Source: Scatosoma sp045660225
GTDB lineage: Bacteria > Bacillota > Clostridia > Christensenellales > Borkfalkiaceae
Reading direction: 5' to 3'
Length of the DNA: 20,878 nucleotides
Assembly (NCBI GenBank): GCA_045660225.1
Contig: JAZRDK010000086.1
Coordinates: forward strand, 1 to 20,878
The position numbers and the translations under genes were made by a program. The notes under the pieces were generated by a model. That model worked only from the letters and a program-made list of their open reading frames with translations, was not told the origin of the DNA and made no database searches. How positions within the stretch are numbered: position 1 is the stretch's first letter; each line of letters begins with the position of its first letter. This document shows, in pieces, positions 7,523 through 15,099 of the stretch.

Positions 7523-8554
7523 ATGATTAAAAAGACGTATTCGTTTATCAAAAACGGACAATCGAACGACGTATACACTTTGACAAATCGCGTGGGCGCA
7601 GAAGTGGATATTCTGACCTACGGCGCACGTATTATTCGCATTTCTATGCCCGACAAAAACGGGCGCTTTGACGACCTGGTGGTCGGTTGCAAAACGCCTG
7701 AAGACTACTACGAAGAAAACCCCTATTTCGGCGCGACGGTGGGCAGGTTTGCAAACCGCATCGGCGCATCGAAATTCCCCTTAAACGGCGAAATCGTAAC
7801 CGTAGAAAGCAACGAAGGTAAAAACAGTCTGCACGGCGGTACGACGGCGGGGTTTGATAAACAAATTTGGGACGCGGAAATCACGGGCGACGCACTCGTT
7901 TTGACCCACGTTTCCCCCGACGGCGCAGGCGGTTACCCTGGCGAACTGACCGTGCGTTTAGAAATCACGCTTTCCGACAAAAACGAACTGCGCCTTGATT
8001 ACAAAGCGCAAACGACGAAGGACACGGTGGTCAATTTGACAAACCACACCTATTTCAACATCGGTGGTCAGCCCACTATTTTAGGGCACGAGTTGTTTAT
8101 CAACGCGAAAAAAATTACGCCCACCGACGCGGAGCTTATCGCCCACGGCGAATTTTTGGATATAGAAAACACGCCGTACAGTTTCTTGCCGGCAAAACCG
8201 CTTGGCAAAGATATGTTCTCTGACGCGCCCCTTATCCGCCTTTGCGGTGGTTTTGATTTTAACTACTGTTTAGACAGGGTTGGACGCGGATTAGAGCGGT
8301 TTGCACGCGTCTACGACCCGGCGACGGGCAGAAAAATGGACTGCTATACAACCCTTCCCGGCGTACAGCTTTACACGGCTTGTAAAACGGGCGGATTTCT
8401 CGGCAAAAAAGCGTACGAAAACCATTGCGCGCTTTGCTTGGAAACGCAGTTTTTCCCCAACTCGCCCAACTGTCCTTCTTACCCTTCCGCCCTGCTTAAA
8501 GCAGGCGAAACGTATCACGAAATCACGGCGTACAAGTTCTCTATAAAGGCGTAA
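7523..8554 (+). CDS. galM: Aldose 1-epimerase (galactose mutarotase)
   Basis: Cytoplasmic enzyme that interconverts the alpha and beta anomers of galactose, glucose and related sugars. The 343 residues match the family length. Landmarks are GRFANRIGASKFPLNG (about 75-89), NSLHGG with His 104, NHTYFNIGG with His 175 as the likely acid, FDFNYCL, LPGVQLYTA and the C-terminal LETQFFPNSPN with Glu 307 as the likely base. AGGGAG lies 6 bases before ATG. It is followed after 37 bases by the DUF1538 gene with no terminator, so the four plus-strand genes up to 10888 may share one transcript. The metabolic link between a mutarotase and the DUF1538/PII genes is not obvious. Confidence 0.95.
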   Translation: MIKKTYSFIKNGQSNDVYTLTNRVGAEVDILTYGARIIRISMPDKNGRFDDLVVGCKTPEDYYEENPYFGATVGRFANRIGASKFPLNGEIVTVESNEGKNSLHGGTTAGFDKQIWDAEITGDALVLTHVSPDGAGGYPGELTVRLEITLSDKNELRLDYKAQTTKDTVVNLTNHTYFNIGGQPTILGHELFINAKKITPTDAELIAHGEFLDIENTPYSFLPAKPLGKDMFSDAPLIRLCGGFDFNYCLDRVGRGLERFARVYDPATGRKMDCYTTLPGVQLYTACKTGGFLGKKAYENHCALCLETQFFPNSPNCPSYPSALLKAGETYHEITAYKFSIKA

Positions 8555-8591
8555 ACTCGTACCTGCCCCCTTGTTTTTTGGAGCACCTGCT

Positions 8592-10115
8592 ATGTTCAAA
8601 GCACTTTTGAAAAAATTTAACGAAGCAACCGTGTCCGTTCTTCCCGTGTCGGCAATCGTCTTGCTTTTGAATTTTACACCCTTTATTTCGCTGTCAGCGA
8701 AAGAAGCGGTGGTTTTTGCCGTGTGTTCCGTTTTTTTAATTCTCGGCATGGCGCTTTTCAACCTGGGCGCAGACATTGCCATGACGCCTATGGGCGAACA
8801 AATCGGTTCTGGTATTTCCAAGACGGGCAAATTCAAGACCCTTCTACTCGTCTGCTTTTTGATGGGCGTCTTTATCACGGTTGCCGAGCCCGACCTTTCC
8901 GTGCTCGCAAAACAAGTCGCCAACGTCGTCAACAGCACCGCCTTGACCCTTGCCGTCGGCGTAGGCGTCGGCATATTTTTGGCGCTTGGCGTCATAAAAA
9001 TCGTCTTCCGCGTCCAGCTTTCTAAAATGCTGACCTTCTTTTATTTGATTTTGTTCGCGCTCACGTGCGTACTTTTGCTTGGCGGAAAGGAAGGATTTTT
9101 GCCCTTGGCGTTCGATTCGGGCGGTGTAACCACGGGTCCGATTACCGTACCCTTTATCATGGCGCTCGGCGTCGGCGTTGCCAACACGCTTGGCGACAAA
9201 CGCGAACGTGAAAACAGTTTCGGCTTTATTGCGCTTTGTTCGATAGGCCCTATCCTTGCCGTGCTCATTTTAGGCGCGTTCTCATCGGGCGAAATCACGT
9301 ACGCCCTGCCCGATTATTCGATGGATAGCCACTTAAACGCCTTTGCGTCCACCCTTTTGCACACCGCGAAAGACGTTACGATTGCGCTTGGCCCTATCGT
9401 CGTTTTGTTCTTTATCTTACAGGCGATTTTTATGCGTTCCACGAAAAAACGCGTACACCAAATCATCGTCGGTATTTTCTACACCTTCTTCGGGCTTCTC
9501 ATTTTCTTGACGGCGGTGTCCGTCGGATTTATGCCCGTCGGCTTTAAGATGGGGCAACAGCTTTCCCAAAACCACGGCGCGGTGCTCGTCATATTCGCGT
9601 TTGTGCTCGGTTTCACCGTCGTTCTTGCCGAACCTGCCATCCACGTCTTGAAAAGACAAGTCGAATCGGTTACGGGTGGCGCGGTAAGCAAGCGTTCGAT
9701 GCTTATTGCGCTCTCCATCGGCGTGGGCGCGTCCATCGGACTTTCCGTGCTTAGAATTTTGTACGATTTCAGTATTTTGTACTACTTAATCCCCGGCTTT
9801 ATTTTGTCGCTTGGACTCTCCTTCTTCGTCCCGAAACTGTACACGGCAATCGCGTTCGATTCGGGTGGCGTTGCCAGCGGTCCTTTGACGTCGACCTTTA
9901 TTTTGCCGTTCGTCATCGGCGTCTGCTCTGTCGCGCTCGGTGAAACCAGCGTCCTTACGCACGCGTTCGGTTTGGTTTCGATGGTCGCCATGACGCCCCT
10001 TATCACGATTCAAGCGCTTGGGTTTAAGGCAGTCGTCACAAAGCACGTCAGGGAAAAAATCGCCATGAAACGTATCCTTGATAAAGACGACGAACAAATC
10101 ATCCATTTTATGTAA
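8592..10115 (+). CDS. DUF1538 family membrane protein, internally duplicated
   Basis: An integral membrane protein of unknown function in the DUF1538 family. The start ATG at 8592 has GGAG at 8579-8582; this gives 507 residues. It consists of two homologous halves with a constant offset of 248 residues: AEP at 98-100 and 346-348, and AFDSGGV.(T/S)GP at 173-182 and 421-430. Each half has several hydrophobic helices, and the middle (about 200-265, with GDKRERENS and DYSMDSHLNAFAST) is more polar. The duplicated pseudo-symmetric plan with conserved Asp-Ser-Gly-Gly and Ala-Glu-Pro motifs in membrane segments resembles secondary transporters, which is inference. Two PII-like genes follow, 14 and 428 bases after its stop, suggesting they control it, as PII proteins control transporters such as AmtB. 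Confidence 0.88.
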   Translation: MFKALLKKFNEATVSVLPVSAIVLLLNFTPFISLSAKEAVVFAVCSVFLILGMALFNLGADIAMTPMGEQIGSGISKTGKFKTLLLVCFLMGVFITVAEPDLSVLAKQVANVVNSTALTLAVGVGVGIFLALGVIKIVFRVQLSKMLTFFYLILFALTCVLLLGGKEGFLPLAFDSGGVTTGPITVPFIMALGVGVANTLGDKRERENSFGFIALCSIGPILAVLILGAFSSGEITYALPDYSMDSHLNAFASTLLHTAKDVTIALGPIVVLFFILQAIFMRSTKKRVHQIIVGIFYTFFGLLIFLTAVSVGFMPVGFKMGQQLSQNHGAVLVIFAFVLGFTVVLAEPAIHVLKRQVESVTGGAVSKRSMLIALSIGVGASIGLSVLRILYDFSILYYLIPGFILSLGLSFFVPKLYTAIAFDSGGVASGPLTSTFILPFVIGVCSVALGETSVLTHAFGLVSMVAMTPLITIQALGFKAVVTKHVREKIAMKRILDKDDEQIIHFM

Positions 10116-10129
10116 CGTAGGGGGCAGGT

Positions 10130-10528
10130 ATGGAAGAAACGAAAAAAACCCGTCGCAAACCGACGGCAAGAAAGTCCACCGATAAAGCGGACGCGTTCAA
10201 AAAATTAAAGCTCTTGGTTACCGTCGTCAACCGTAGCAAGACGGAGTTCTTTATGGACCTTTTGACTTCGTTTGAAGTGAATTTTCAAACGTCGATTTTA
10301 GGACAAGGCACGGCAAGGAGCGATATGCTGTATATGCTGGGTTTAGAAGATTCGGACAAAGGCGTCGTCTTAAGCGTAATTCGTGAAGACAAAGTCGCCG
10401 AAGCCTTGCAAGCGTTAGAAGACAAATTCGCCACCATTAAAAACGGGAAAGGCATCGCGTTTACCCTGCCGATGTCCAGTGTCATCGGCGTCGCTATGTA
10501 CCGTTTTTTAAGCAATCACAAAGCGTGA
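10130..10528 (+). CDS. PII-like signalling protein, first of two
   Basis: A 132-residue protein with the ferredoxin-like fold pattern of the PII/GlnB superfamily. It has a Lys/Arg-rich N-terminal tail (about 4-25), then KLKLLVTVVNRSKTEFFMDL (25-44, strand 1 and helix 1), QTSILGQGTARSDMLYMLG (53-71, position of strand 2 and the T-loop), DKGVVLSVIREDKVAEALQA (76-95) and GKGIAFTLPMSSVIGV (106-121), the PII-like C-terminal motif. It lacks the classical GlnB T-loop with its Tyr uridylylation site. PII-like proteins are trimers that bind nucleotides and act on partner proteins, often transporters. It starts 14 bases after the DUF1538 stop; the ribosome binding region (AGGGGGCAGGT) runs right up to the ATG and is complementary to bases before the DUF1538 gene. 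Confidence 0.85.
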   Translation: MEETKKTRRKPTARKSTDKADAFKKLKLLVTVVNRSKTEFFMDLLTSFEVNFQTSILGQGTARSDMLYMLGLEDSDKGVVLSVIREDKVAEALQALEDKFATIKNGKGIAFTLPMSSVIGVAMYRFLSNHKA

Positions 10529-10543
10529 AAGGAGAGATAACAA

Positions 10544-10888
10544 ATGGAATATAAATACGAAGCGATTTTTTGTATTGTAAACAGCGGTTACAGCGAAACG
10601 GTGATGGACGTAGCCAAGTCCTTAGGCGCAGGCGGTGGCACGGTAATTAACGCGCGCGGTACGGCGAATAAGGAAGCGGAAACCTTTTTCCATATCACGA
10701 TTGACCCCGAAAAGGAAATTGTGATGATTCTCGTGCCCAAGAAATTAAAAGACCCCCTTCTTCGCGGATTGTATAAAACGGTTGGCTTGGACAGCCCTGG
10801 TCAGGGCATCGCCTTCTCCGTTCCCGTCGAACAGGCGGTTGGGCTTTCGGAAAGAAAACCCACCGAACAAAAAGAAACGAAGGAATAA
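10544..10888 (+). CDS. PII family (GlnB-like) regulatory protein, second of two
   Basis: A 114-residue PII superfamily protein, shorter than and clearly different from the preceding paralogue. It opens with YEAIFCIVNSGYSETVMDVA, then GAGGGTVINARGTANKEAE (29-47), the strand 2/T-loop region with the Gly-rich turn, then IDPEKEIVMILVPKKLKDPL (53-72) and PGQGIAFSVPVEQAVGL (85-101). The last motif corresponds to GKGIAFTLP in the neighbour. The C-terminus is a charged Lys/Glu tail. AGGAGAG sits 7 bases before the ATG and the gap to the previous gene is 15 bases. Two unequal PII-like subunits encoded with one membrane protein could form separate sensors or a heterotrimer; neither can be told from sequence. 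Confidence 0.88.
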   Translation: MEYKYEAIFCIVNSGYSETVMDVAKSLGAGGGTVINARGTANKEAETFFHITIDPEKEIVMILVPKKLKDPLLRGLYKTVGLDSPGQGIAFSVPVEQAVGLSERKPTEQKETKE

Positions 10889-10925
10889 AAAAATCCCCCT
10901 GGCGTAATCGCCAGGGGGATTTTTG
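10887..10925. terminator. Strong bidirectional terminator between the PII and kdgK operons
   Basis: ATCCCCCTGGCG (10893-10904) pairs with CGCCAGGGGGAT (10909-10920) around TAAT, flanked by A-runs on the left and T-runs on the right. It serves the plus-strand galM-DUF1538-PII genes and the convergent minus-strand hexuronate operon, whose last stop codon is at 10932. Confidence 0.95.
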
Positions 10926-10931
10926 TTTTGA

Positions 10932-11954
10932 TTATCTTTGTACGCGTCCGCTTGCGTCGCCACCAGCAAGGTTTTTCACTTCCGACAAGGAAACCATATT
11001 GTAGTCGCCTTCAATCGAGTGCTTTAAGCAACTTGCCGCAACCGCAAACTCAATCGCGCTTTGCGCGTCGTAACCGTTTACAAGCGAGTAGATAAGCCCC
11101 CCGCCGAAGGAGTCGCCACCGCCTACTCTGTCTACGATATGCATCGAATATTTCTTCGAGAACACCGCTTCGCCGTTGGTGTAAAGCATACCCGACCAGT
11201 CGTTGTCGCTTGCGCTCTTGCTTTCACGAAGGGTGATTGCAACGCCCTTGAAGTTAAATCTATCCGTCAATTTCTTTGCAACGGAGATATACCCTTCACG
11301 GTTCAATTTACCGCCGTAGATATCCGTGTTGTCCGCTTCGATGCCGAATACGTCCTTCGCGTCTTCTTCGTTTGCGATGCAGTAGTCGATATATTCGCAA
11401 AGCTCAGCCATTACCTTGCCTGCCTTTTCCTTCGACCAAAGTTTCTTTCTGAAATTCAAGTCGCAAGAAATCGTGATATCTCTCTTTTTCGCTTCTTTAC
11501 AAGCTTCTACGCAAATTTCCGCAACCGCATCCGACAAAGCCGGCGTAATGCCCGTGAAGTGGAACCACTCTACGCCTTCAAAGATTGCCGACCAGTCGAA
11601 ATCCGCCTTGTTTGCCATTGCAATCGACGAATACGCTCTGTCGTAAACGACCTTGGAAGGTCTTTGCGACGCGCCCTTTTCACAGTAGTAAATACCTACT
11701 CTTTCGCCACCGCGTACGATTTTCGTCGTGTCTACGCCGAATTTTCTAAGCGAGTTTACCGCTGCCTGACCGATTTCGTGGGAAGGGAGCTTGGATACGA
11801 ACGCTACGTCCATGCCGTAGTTTGCAAGCGAAACGGCTACGTTTGCTTCCGCACCGCCGTACGTCGCTTCATATTTTTTGCTCTGCACGAAACGAAGATA
11901 GTTTTCAGGTGCAAGTCTTAACATCAATTCGCCAAAAGTTACGATTTTTTTCAT
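10932..11954 (-). CDS. kdgK: 2-keto-3-deoxygluconate kinase (PfkB family)
   Basis: Phosphorylates 2-dehydro-3-deoxy-D-gluconate to KDPG, the substrate of the aldolase encoded two genes upstream. The start at 11954 (MKKIVTFGELMLRLAPENYL) fits the family N-terminus; the frame stays open upstream to 12014, but that would overlap the yitT-like gene and has no ribosome binding site. This gives 340 residues. The PfkB fold is shown by KYEATYGGAEANVAVSLANY near the N-terminus, DLNFRKKLW, and the C-terminal signature DRVGGGDSFGGGL with the catalytic Asp at 281 in a GGGD variant of GAGD. AGGGG at 11969-11965 is 10 bases from ATG, a rather loose spacing. It is the last gene of the uxaC-eda-yitT-kdgK operon. 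Confidence 0.93.
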   Translation of the reverse strand: MKKIVTFGELMLRLAPENYLRFVQSKKYEATYGGAEANVAVSLANYGMDVAFVSKLPSHEIGQAAVNSLRKFGVDTTKIVRGGERVGIYYCEKGASQRPSKVVYDRAYSSIAMANKADFDWSAIFEGVEWFHFTGITPALSDAVAEICVEACKEAKKRDITISCDLNFRKKLWSKEKAGKVMAELCEYIDYCIANEEDAKDVFGIEADNTDIYGGKLNREGYISVAKKLTDRFNFKGVAITLRESKSASDNDWSGMLYTNGEAVFSKKYSMHIVDRVGGGDSFGGGLIYSLVNGYDAQSAIEFAVAASCLKHSIEGDYNMVSLSEVKNLAGGDASGRVQR

Positions 11955-11991
11955 AGTTGATATACCCCTATAATTTATATTTTTTCTTTTT

Positions 11992-12936
11992 TTAATCCTG
12001 TTTAGTGAGCGCAACGCTTTCTTCGTTTGCCCCTACCACGTCCAAGGCGAGCGCCTTTTCAACGACGTCTTTTTCGTCTTCGTCCAAAGCCTGGAAGCCT
12101 TGCCCCCTGACTTCGACGGACTCGTTAATGATAATAAACGCGGTCTTGTCCACGCTCTTTACAAGTTGCTTTAACTGAGTCAGTTGTCTATTCTTCACGC
12201 ACGTCAACAACACGTCGTGGTCTTTATGCGTGTACATACCGCGCCCTGAAAGCATGGTTACGCCACGCGGACTGTTCTTCACCAACGTATCCGAAAGTTC
12301 TGCGCCCTTGTCCGTAATGATAATGCAAAGCTTGGACTTTTCCAAGCCGACCAAAACCACTTCGGAAACCTTCGTGCTGACAAACACGACGATAAGCGCG
12401 TACAACATATTGTTAGGGGTGCGCGTTACGATTGCGCCAAGCACGACGATAATACCGTCCAAAATCCCGACCAAAACGGGGATTTTCATACCCTTCCAAA
12501 AATGTGCAACCAGCCTTCCCAAAAGCTCCGTGCCACCGCTTGAAAACTCGTATCTAACGAACAAGCCGATGCCGATACCCTGGCAAACGCCACCGTACAA
12601 CGACGCCAATACGCCGTCGTCCGTTATCGTAGGCAGGTACGCCAAAAGGTCGGTAACGACGCCCAACGTCACGATGGTTACAAGACAGCGATAAATAAAC
12701 TTCCATCCCTGAAACTTAATGCCAAACGCCAAAATGGGGATATTGATAACGATGACCGTCATACCTATCGGCAAGTTTTCGTTGAGATAGTTTAGCATAA
12801 CGGCAAGCCCCGACGCACCGCCTGCAACAATCGTGTTCGGTGCTAAAAACAGACTTGTCGACAAGCCGTAGGCGATACAGCCTATCAGCATGAACAAATA
12901 ACCCCTAATTTCGCTGAAAATCTTTGCCTTCGTCAT
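11992..12936 (-). CDS. YitT family membrane protein (DUF2179 C-terminal domain)
   Basis: A 314-residue membrane protein of the YitT/DUF161 family, function unknown. The N-terminal part has about five or six hydrophobic segments with the family motif LFLAPNTIVAGGASGLAVML (about 29-48), GGVCQGIGIGLFVRYEFSSG (about 114-133) and a GGTELLGRL stretch. The cytoplasmic DUF2179 domain follows at about 205-290, with SKLCIIITDKGAELSDTLV, RGVTMLSGRGMYTHKDHDVL and KTAFIIINESVEVRGQGF. It is inserted between eda and kdgK: its ATG is one base after the eda stop (TAATATG), so translation is coupled. A membrane protein in a uronate operon suggests a role linked to uronates, but the YitT family is not established as sugar transporters. 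Confidence 0.9.
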   Translation of the reverse strand: MTKAKIFSEIRGYLFMLIGCIAYGLSTSLFLAPNTIVAGGASGLAVMLNYLNENLPIGMTVIVINIPILAFGIKFQGWKFIYRCLVTIVTLGVVTDLLAYLPTITDDGVLASLYGGVCQGIGIGLFVRYEFSSGGTELLGRLVAHFWKGMKIPVLVGILDGIIVVLGAIVTRTPNNMLYALIVVFVSTKVSEVVLVGLEKSKLCIIITDKGAELSDTLVKNSPRGVTMLSGRGMYTHKDHDVLLTCVKNRQLTQLKQLVKSVDKTAFIIINESVEVRGQGFQALDEDEKDVVEKALALDVVGANEESVALTKQD

Positions 12937-12937
12937 A

Positions 12938-13513
12938 TTAGCCTTCTACGATTTTGCAAATCTCCTTACAGTTTGCGGTGATATCGCCTTTCATCATAAA
13001 GCTACCGCCAACCGCATACACCTTTTCAAAAGCAAGAAATTCCGCAAGGTTGGAAAGGTCAGCGCCACCCGTAGGGATAAACTTAATCTGGGGGAAGGGC
13101 GCGGAAAGTGCTTTGAGCGCTTTCAATCCGCCGTACACGTTTGCCGGGAAGAACTTGACTACGTTCAAGCCCAAATCGATTGCCTGCATAATTTCAGTAG
13201 GCGTTACGCAACCGGGATAGTAAGGCACGCCCCTTGCGATACAAATTTTTGCAACGTCCACGGAAAGTCCAGGCGAAACGATAAATTTCGCGCCTGCCAC
13301 AAGCGCTTTTTCGCATTGTTCGGCATTGATAACCGTGCCTGCGCCGATGTTCATGTCAGGAAATTCCTTTACACCAAGCGCAATCGCTTCCGCCGCGCAA
13401 GCGGTACGGAAGGTGATTTCCGCACAGTTGACACCGCCTTCTTTAAGCGCCTTCAGCGTGGGCAACGTGTCTGCAAGTTCTTTAATAACGACTACGGGAA
13501 TTACTTTATCCAT
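12938..13513 (-). CDS. eda: KDPG/KHG aldolase
   Basis: A class I aldolase that cleaves 2-dehydro-3-deoxy-6-phosphogluconate to pyruvate and glyceraldehyde-3-phosphate (and 4-hydroxy-2-oxoglutarate). The 191-residue TIM barrel is slightly shorter than the usual 205-213 because the N-terminus starts directly at VIPVVVIKE. Catalytic residues are visible: Glu 32 in AEITFRT and the Schiff-base Lys 120 in VVKFFPA. GAGTVINAEQCEKALVAGAK and SPGLSVDVAKICIARGVPYY are also typical. AGGAG overlaps the uxaC stop codon (13527-13520). With KdgK it forms the lower half of hexuronate catabolism. Confidence 0.95.
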   Translation of the reverse strand: MDKVIPVVVIKELADTLPTLKALKEGGVNCAEITFRTACAAEAIALGVKEFPDMNIGAGTVINAEQCEKALVAGAKFIVSPGLSVDVAKICIARGVPYYPGCVTPTEIMQAIDLGLNVVKFFPANVYGGLKALKALSAPFPQIKFIPTGGADLSNLAEFLAFEKVYAVGGSFMMKGDITANCKEICKIVEG

Positions 13514-13524
13514 TTTATTTCTCC

Positions 13525-14904
13525 TTATTTCATCTTCAAATAGTTAATCGAGTTGTAATAGCAAATATCCTGCACCACTTTGCCTACGCGCGCTTCGTCC
13601 GCGGTCATTTCGCCACGTTCCATCATACCGCCAAGGAAGTTGCAAAGAATACGTCTAAAGTAGTGGTGTCTGGGATAAGAAAGCAGCGAACGACTGTCCG
13701 TAAGCATACCGACGAACGTAGCGATGTGCCCCGTTGCCGTCAAATCAAGCAAATGCTTTTCCATACCCACTTTGTTGTCCAAGAACCACCAAGCCGGGCC
13801 GTATTGCATCTTGCCTTTCGCTTCGTCGCTTTGGAACGAGCCGATGAGCGTCATAATTTCCGCGTTGAGTTTCGGATTCAAGTTGAACACGATGGTTTTA
13901 GGCAGCGAGTTTTCGCTGTTCAAACGGTCGAAAAGACGGGACATATAATAAATACTGTTGTCTTCCGCGATACTGTCAAAGCCCGTGTCCGCGCCGATAG
14001 AATTAAACATTGCGGTGTTGTTGTTACGCATTGCGCCGATATGGAGTTCGGTTGCAATGTCGTATTTTGCGTACAATTTGAAAAGGAAATAGGTGATATA
14101 GCCTTTGAAGATTTCCATTTCTTCGTTGGTTACCTTATCCCCGCCCCTGCGCTTTGCAAACGCCTTTTCCGCGTCCGCGCGTTCGGGAATCGGGTACACG
14201 TGTTGTACGGAAATATCGCTTGCCGTCGTGCCGACTTTCATAAACGCAAGCAAACGTTCCTCGAGCGCCTTTTCCAAATCGTCCAAGTTTTTCACGTCGC
14301 CAAGCTTGTCCACAAACCCGTTGTACGCGTCCGCTTCGATGTTCATAATCTTGTCGCCACGGAAAGCAGGGATTACCTTGAACTTATAATCCTTCTTCGC
14401 AATTTCTTCGAAAGTCGTCATATCGTCAAACACTTCGTTGGTCGTGAAAATGTGCGTAACGTTCGACTGTTCGATAAGGCTTTGGGGCGTGATGTTGTTC
14501 AAGCGAATATAATCGTTGCACCAATTCCAAATAATTTCCGCGTTTTCTTCATTGATTTCTAATTCGCAGTTGAAAAATTCCTTCAACTCAAGTTGCGACC
14601 AGTGGTATAAAGGGTTGCCAAACGCCGTGCCCAAGGTCTTGCAGTACGCAAGGAATTTTTCCTTGTTCGATTTATCGCCCGTAATATACGCTTCGTTAAT
14701 GCCGAAATTACGCATCAAACGCCATTTGTAATGGTCGCCTGCCAGCCAAATTTCGTACACGTCGTTAAAGCCCTTGTTTTCCAAAATCTGCTTTTCTGGA
14801 AGGTGGCAATGGTAATCGAAAATAGGCATATCTTTCGCATAGTTAAAATACAAACGTTCTGCCGTTTTCGTTTCTAAAAGGAAATTGTCTTTCAAATAAC
14901 TCAT
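13525..14904 (-). CDS. uxaC: Glucuronate/galacturonate isomerase
   Basis: First step of intracellular hexuronate breakdown: D-glucuronate to D-fructuronate and D-galacturonate to D-tagaturonate. The 459 residues match the family. Distinctive sequences are MPIFDYHCHLPEKQI, with the metal-site HCH at 32-34, EIWLAGDHYKWRLMRNFGI, ATELHIGAMRNNN, RSLLSYPRHHYFRRILCNFL and the C-terminal VVQDICYYNSINYLK. AGGAG (14914-14910) is well placed. It is the first gene of the operon, about 90 bases downstream of the predicted RNA start. The mannonate/altronate oxidoreductase (uxaB, uxuB) and dehydratase (uxaA, uxuA) genes that connect UxaC to KdgK are not in the window. Confidence 0.96.
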   Translation of the reverse strand: MSYLKDNFLLETKTAERLYFNYAKDMPIFDYHCHLPEKQILENKGFNDVYEIWLAGDHYKWRLMRNFGINEAYITGDKSNKEKFLAYCKTLGTAFGNPLYHWSQLELKEFFNCELEINEENAEIIWNWCNDYIRLNNITPQSLIEQSNVTHIFTTNEVFDDMTTFEEIAKKDYKFKVIPAFRGDKIMNIEADAYNGFVDKLGDVKNLDDLEKALEERLLAFMKVGTTASDISVQHVYPIPERADAEKAFAKRRGGDKVTNEEMEIFKGYITYFLFKLYAKYDIATELHIGAMRNNNTAMFNSIGADTGFDSIAEDNSIYYMSRLFDRLNSENSLPKTIVFNLNPKLNAEIMTLIGSFQSDEAKGKMQYGPAWWFLDNKVGMEKHLLDLTATGHIATFVGMLTDSRSLLSYPRHHYFRRILCNFLGGMMERGEMTADEARVGKVVQDICYYNSINYLKMK

Positions 14905-14918
14905 TTGTTCTCCTTAGT

Positions 14919-14983
14919 CGTGCGTTTTTTATTATCGCCATTTTTCTCTTTTTCTAAAAGAGAAGGGGTTTTTTATCCGCACG
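14919..14983 (-). promoter_or_regulatory. Structured 5' leader of the uxaC operon
   Basis: The uxaC leader RNA can form an outer stem CGTGCG (14983-14978) with CGCACG (14924-14919), ending 4 bases before the AGGAG site. Inside it is a 9-bp hairpin TTCTCTTTT (14964-14956) / AAAAGAGAA (14952-14944). It does not match a riboswitch class I know. It could mask or present the ribosome binding site, but this is only a fold seen by eye. Confidence 0.4.
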
Positions 14984-14999
14984 TTTTATTCTAGTTTAT

Positions 15000-15028
15000 A
15001 TTATAGCACCTTTTCTCTTGATTTTCAA
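15000..15028 (-). promoter_or_regulatory. Sigma-A promoter of the uxaC operon
   Basis: Minus-strand TTGAAA (15028-15023), a 17-base spacer ending in TGC and TATAAT (15005-15000), a perfect extended -10. A palindrome TCTTGA-TTT-TCAAGA at 15016-15030 covers the -35 element and is a candidate operator. Confidence 0.85.
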
Positions 15029-15046
15029 GATAAAATATGATAATAT
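15018..15046 (+). promoter_or_regulatory. Possible divergent promoter of the GNAT gene
   Basis: TTGATT (15018-15023), a 17-base spacer and TAATAT (15041-15046). The -35 element touches that of the divergent uxaC promoter and both lie in the same palindrome. The region is very AT-rich, so chance matches are likely. Confidence 0.45.
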
Positions 15047-15099
15047 TTTATTAAATTATCTATATATTTTTCACTATTTTGAAGGATTTGGGTGTTTTT

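Noticed and set aside
11955..12014. N-terminal extension of kdgK to 12014
   Set aside because: It would overlap the upstream yitT-like gene, lacks a ribosome binding site and precedes the conserved PfkB N-terminus.
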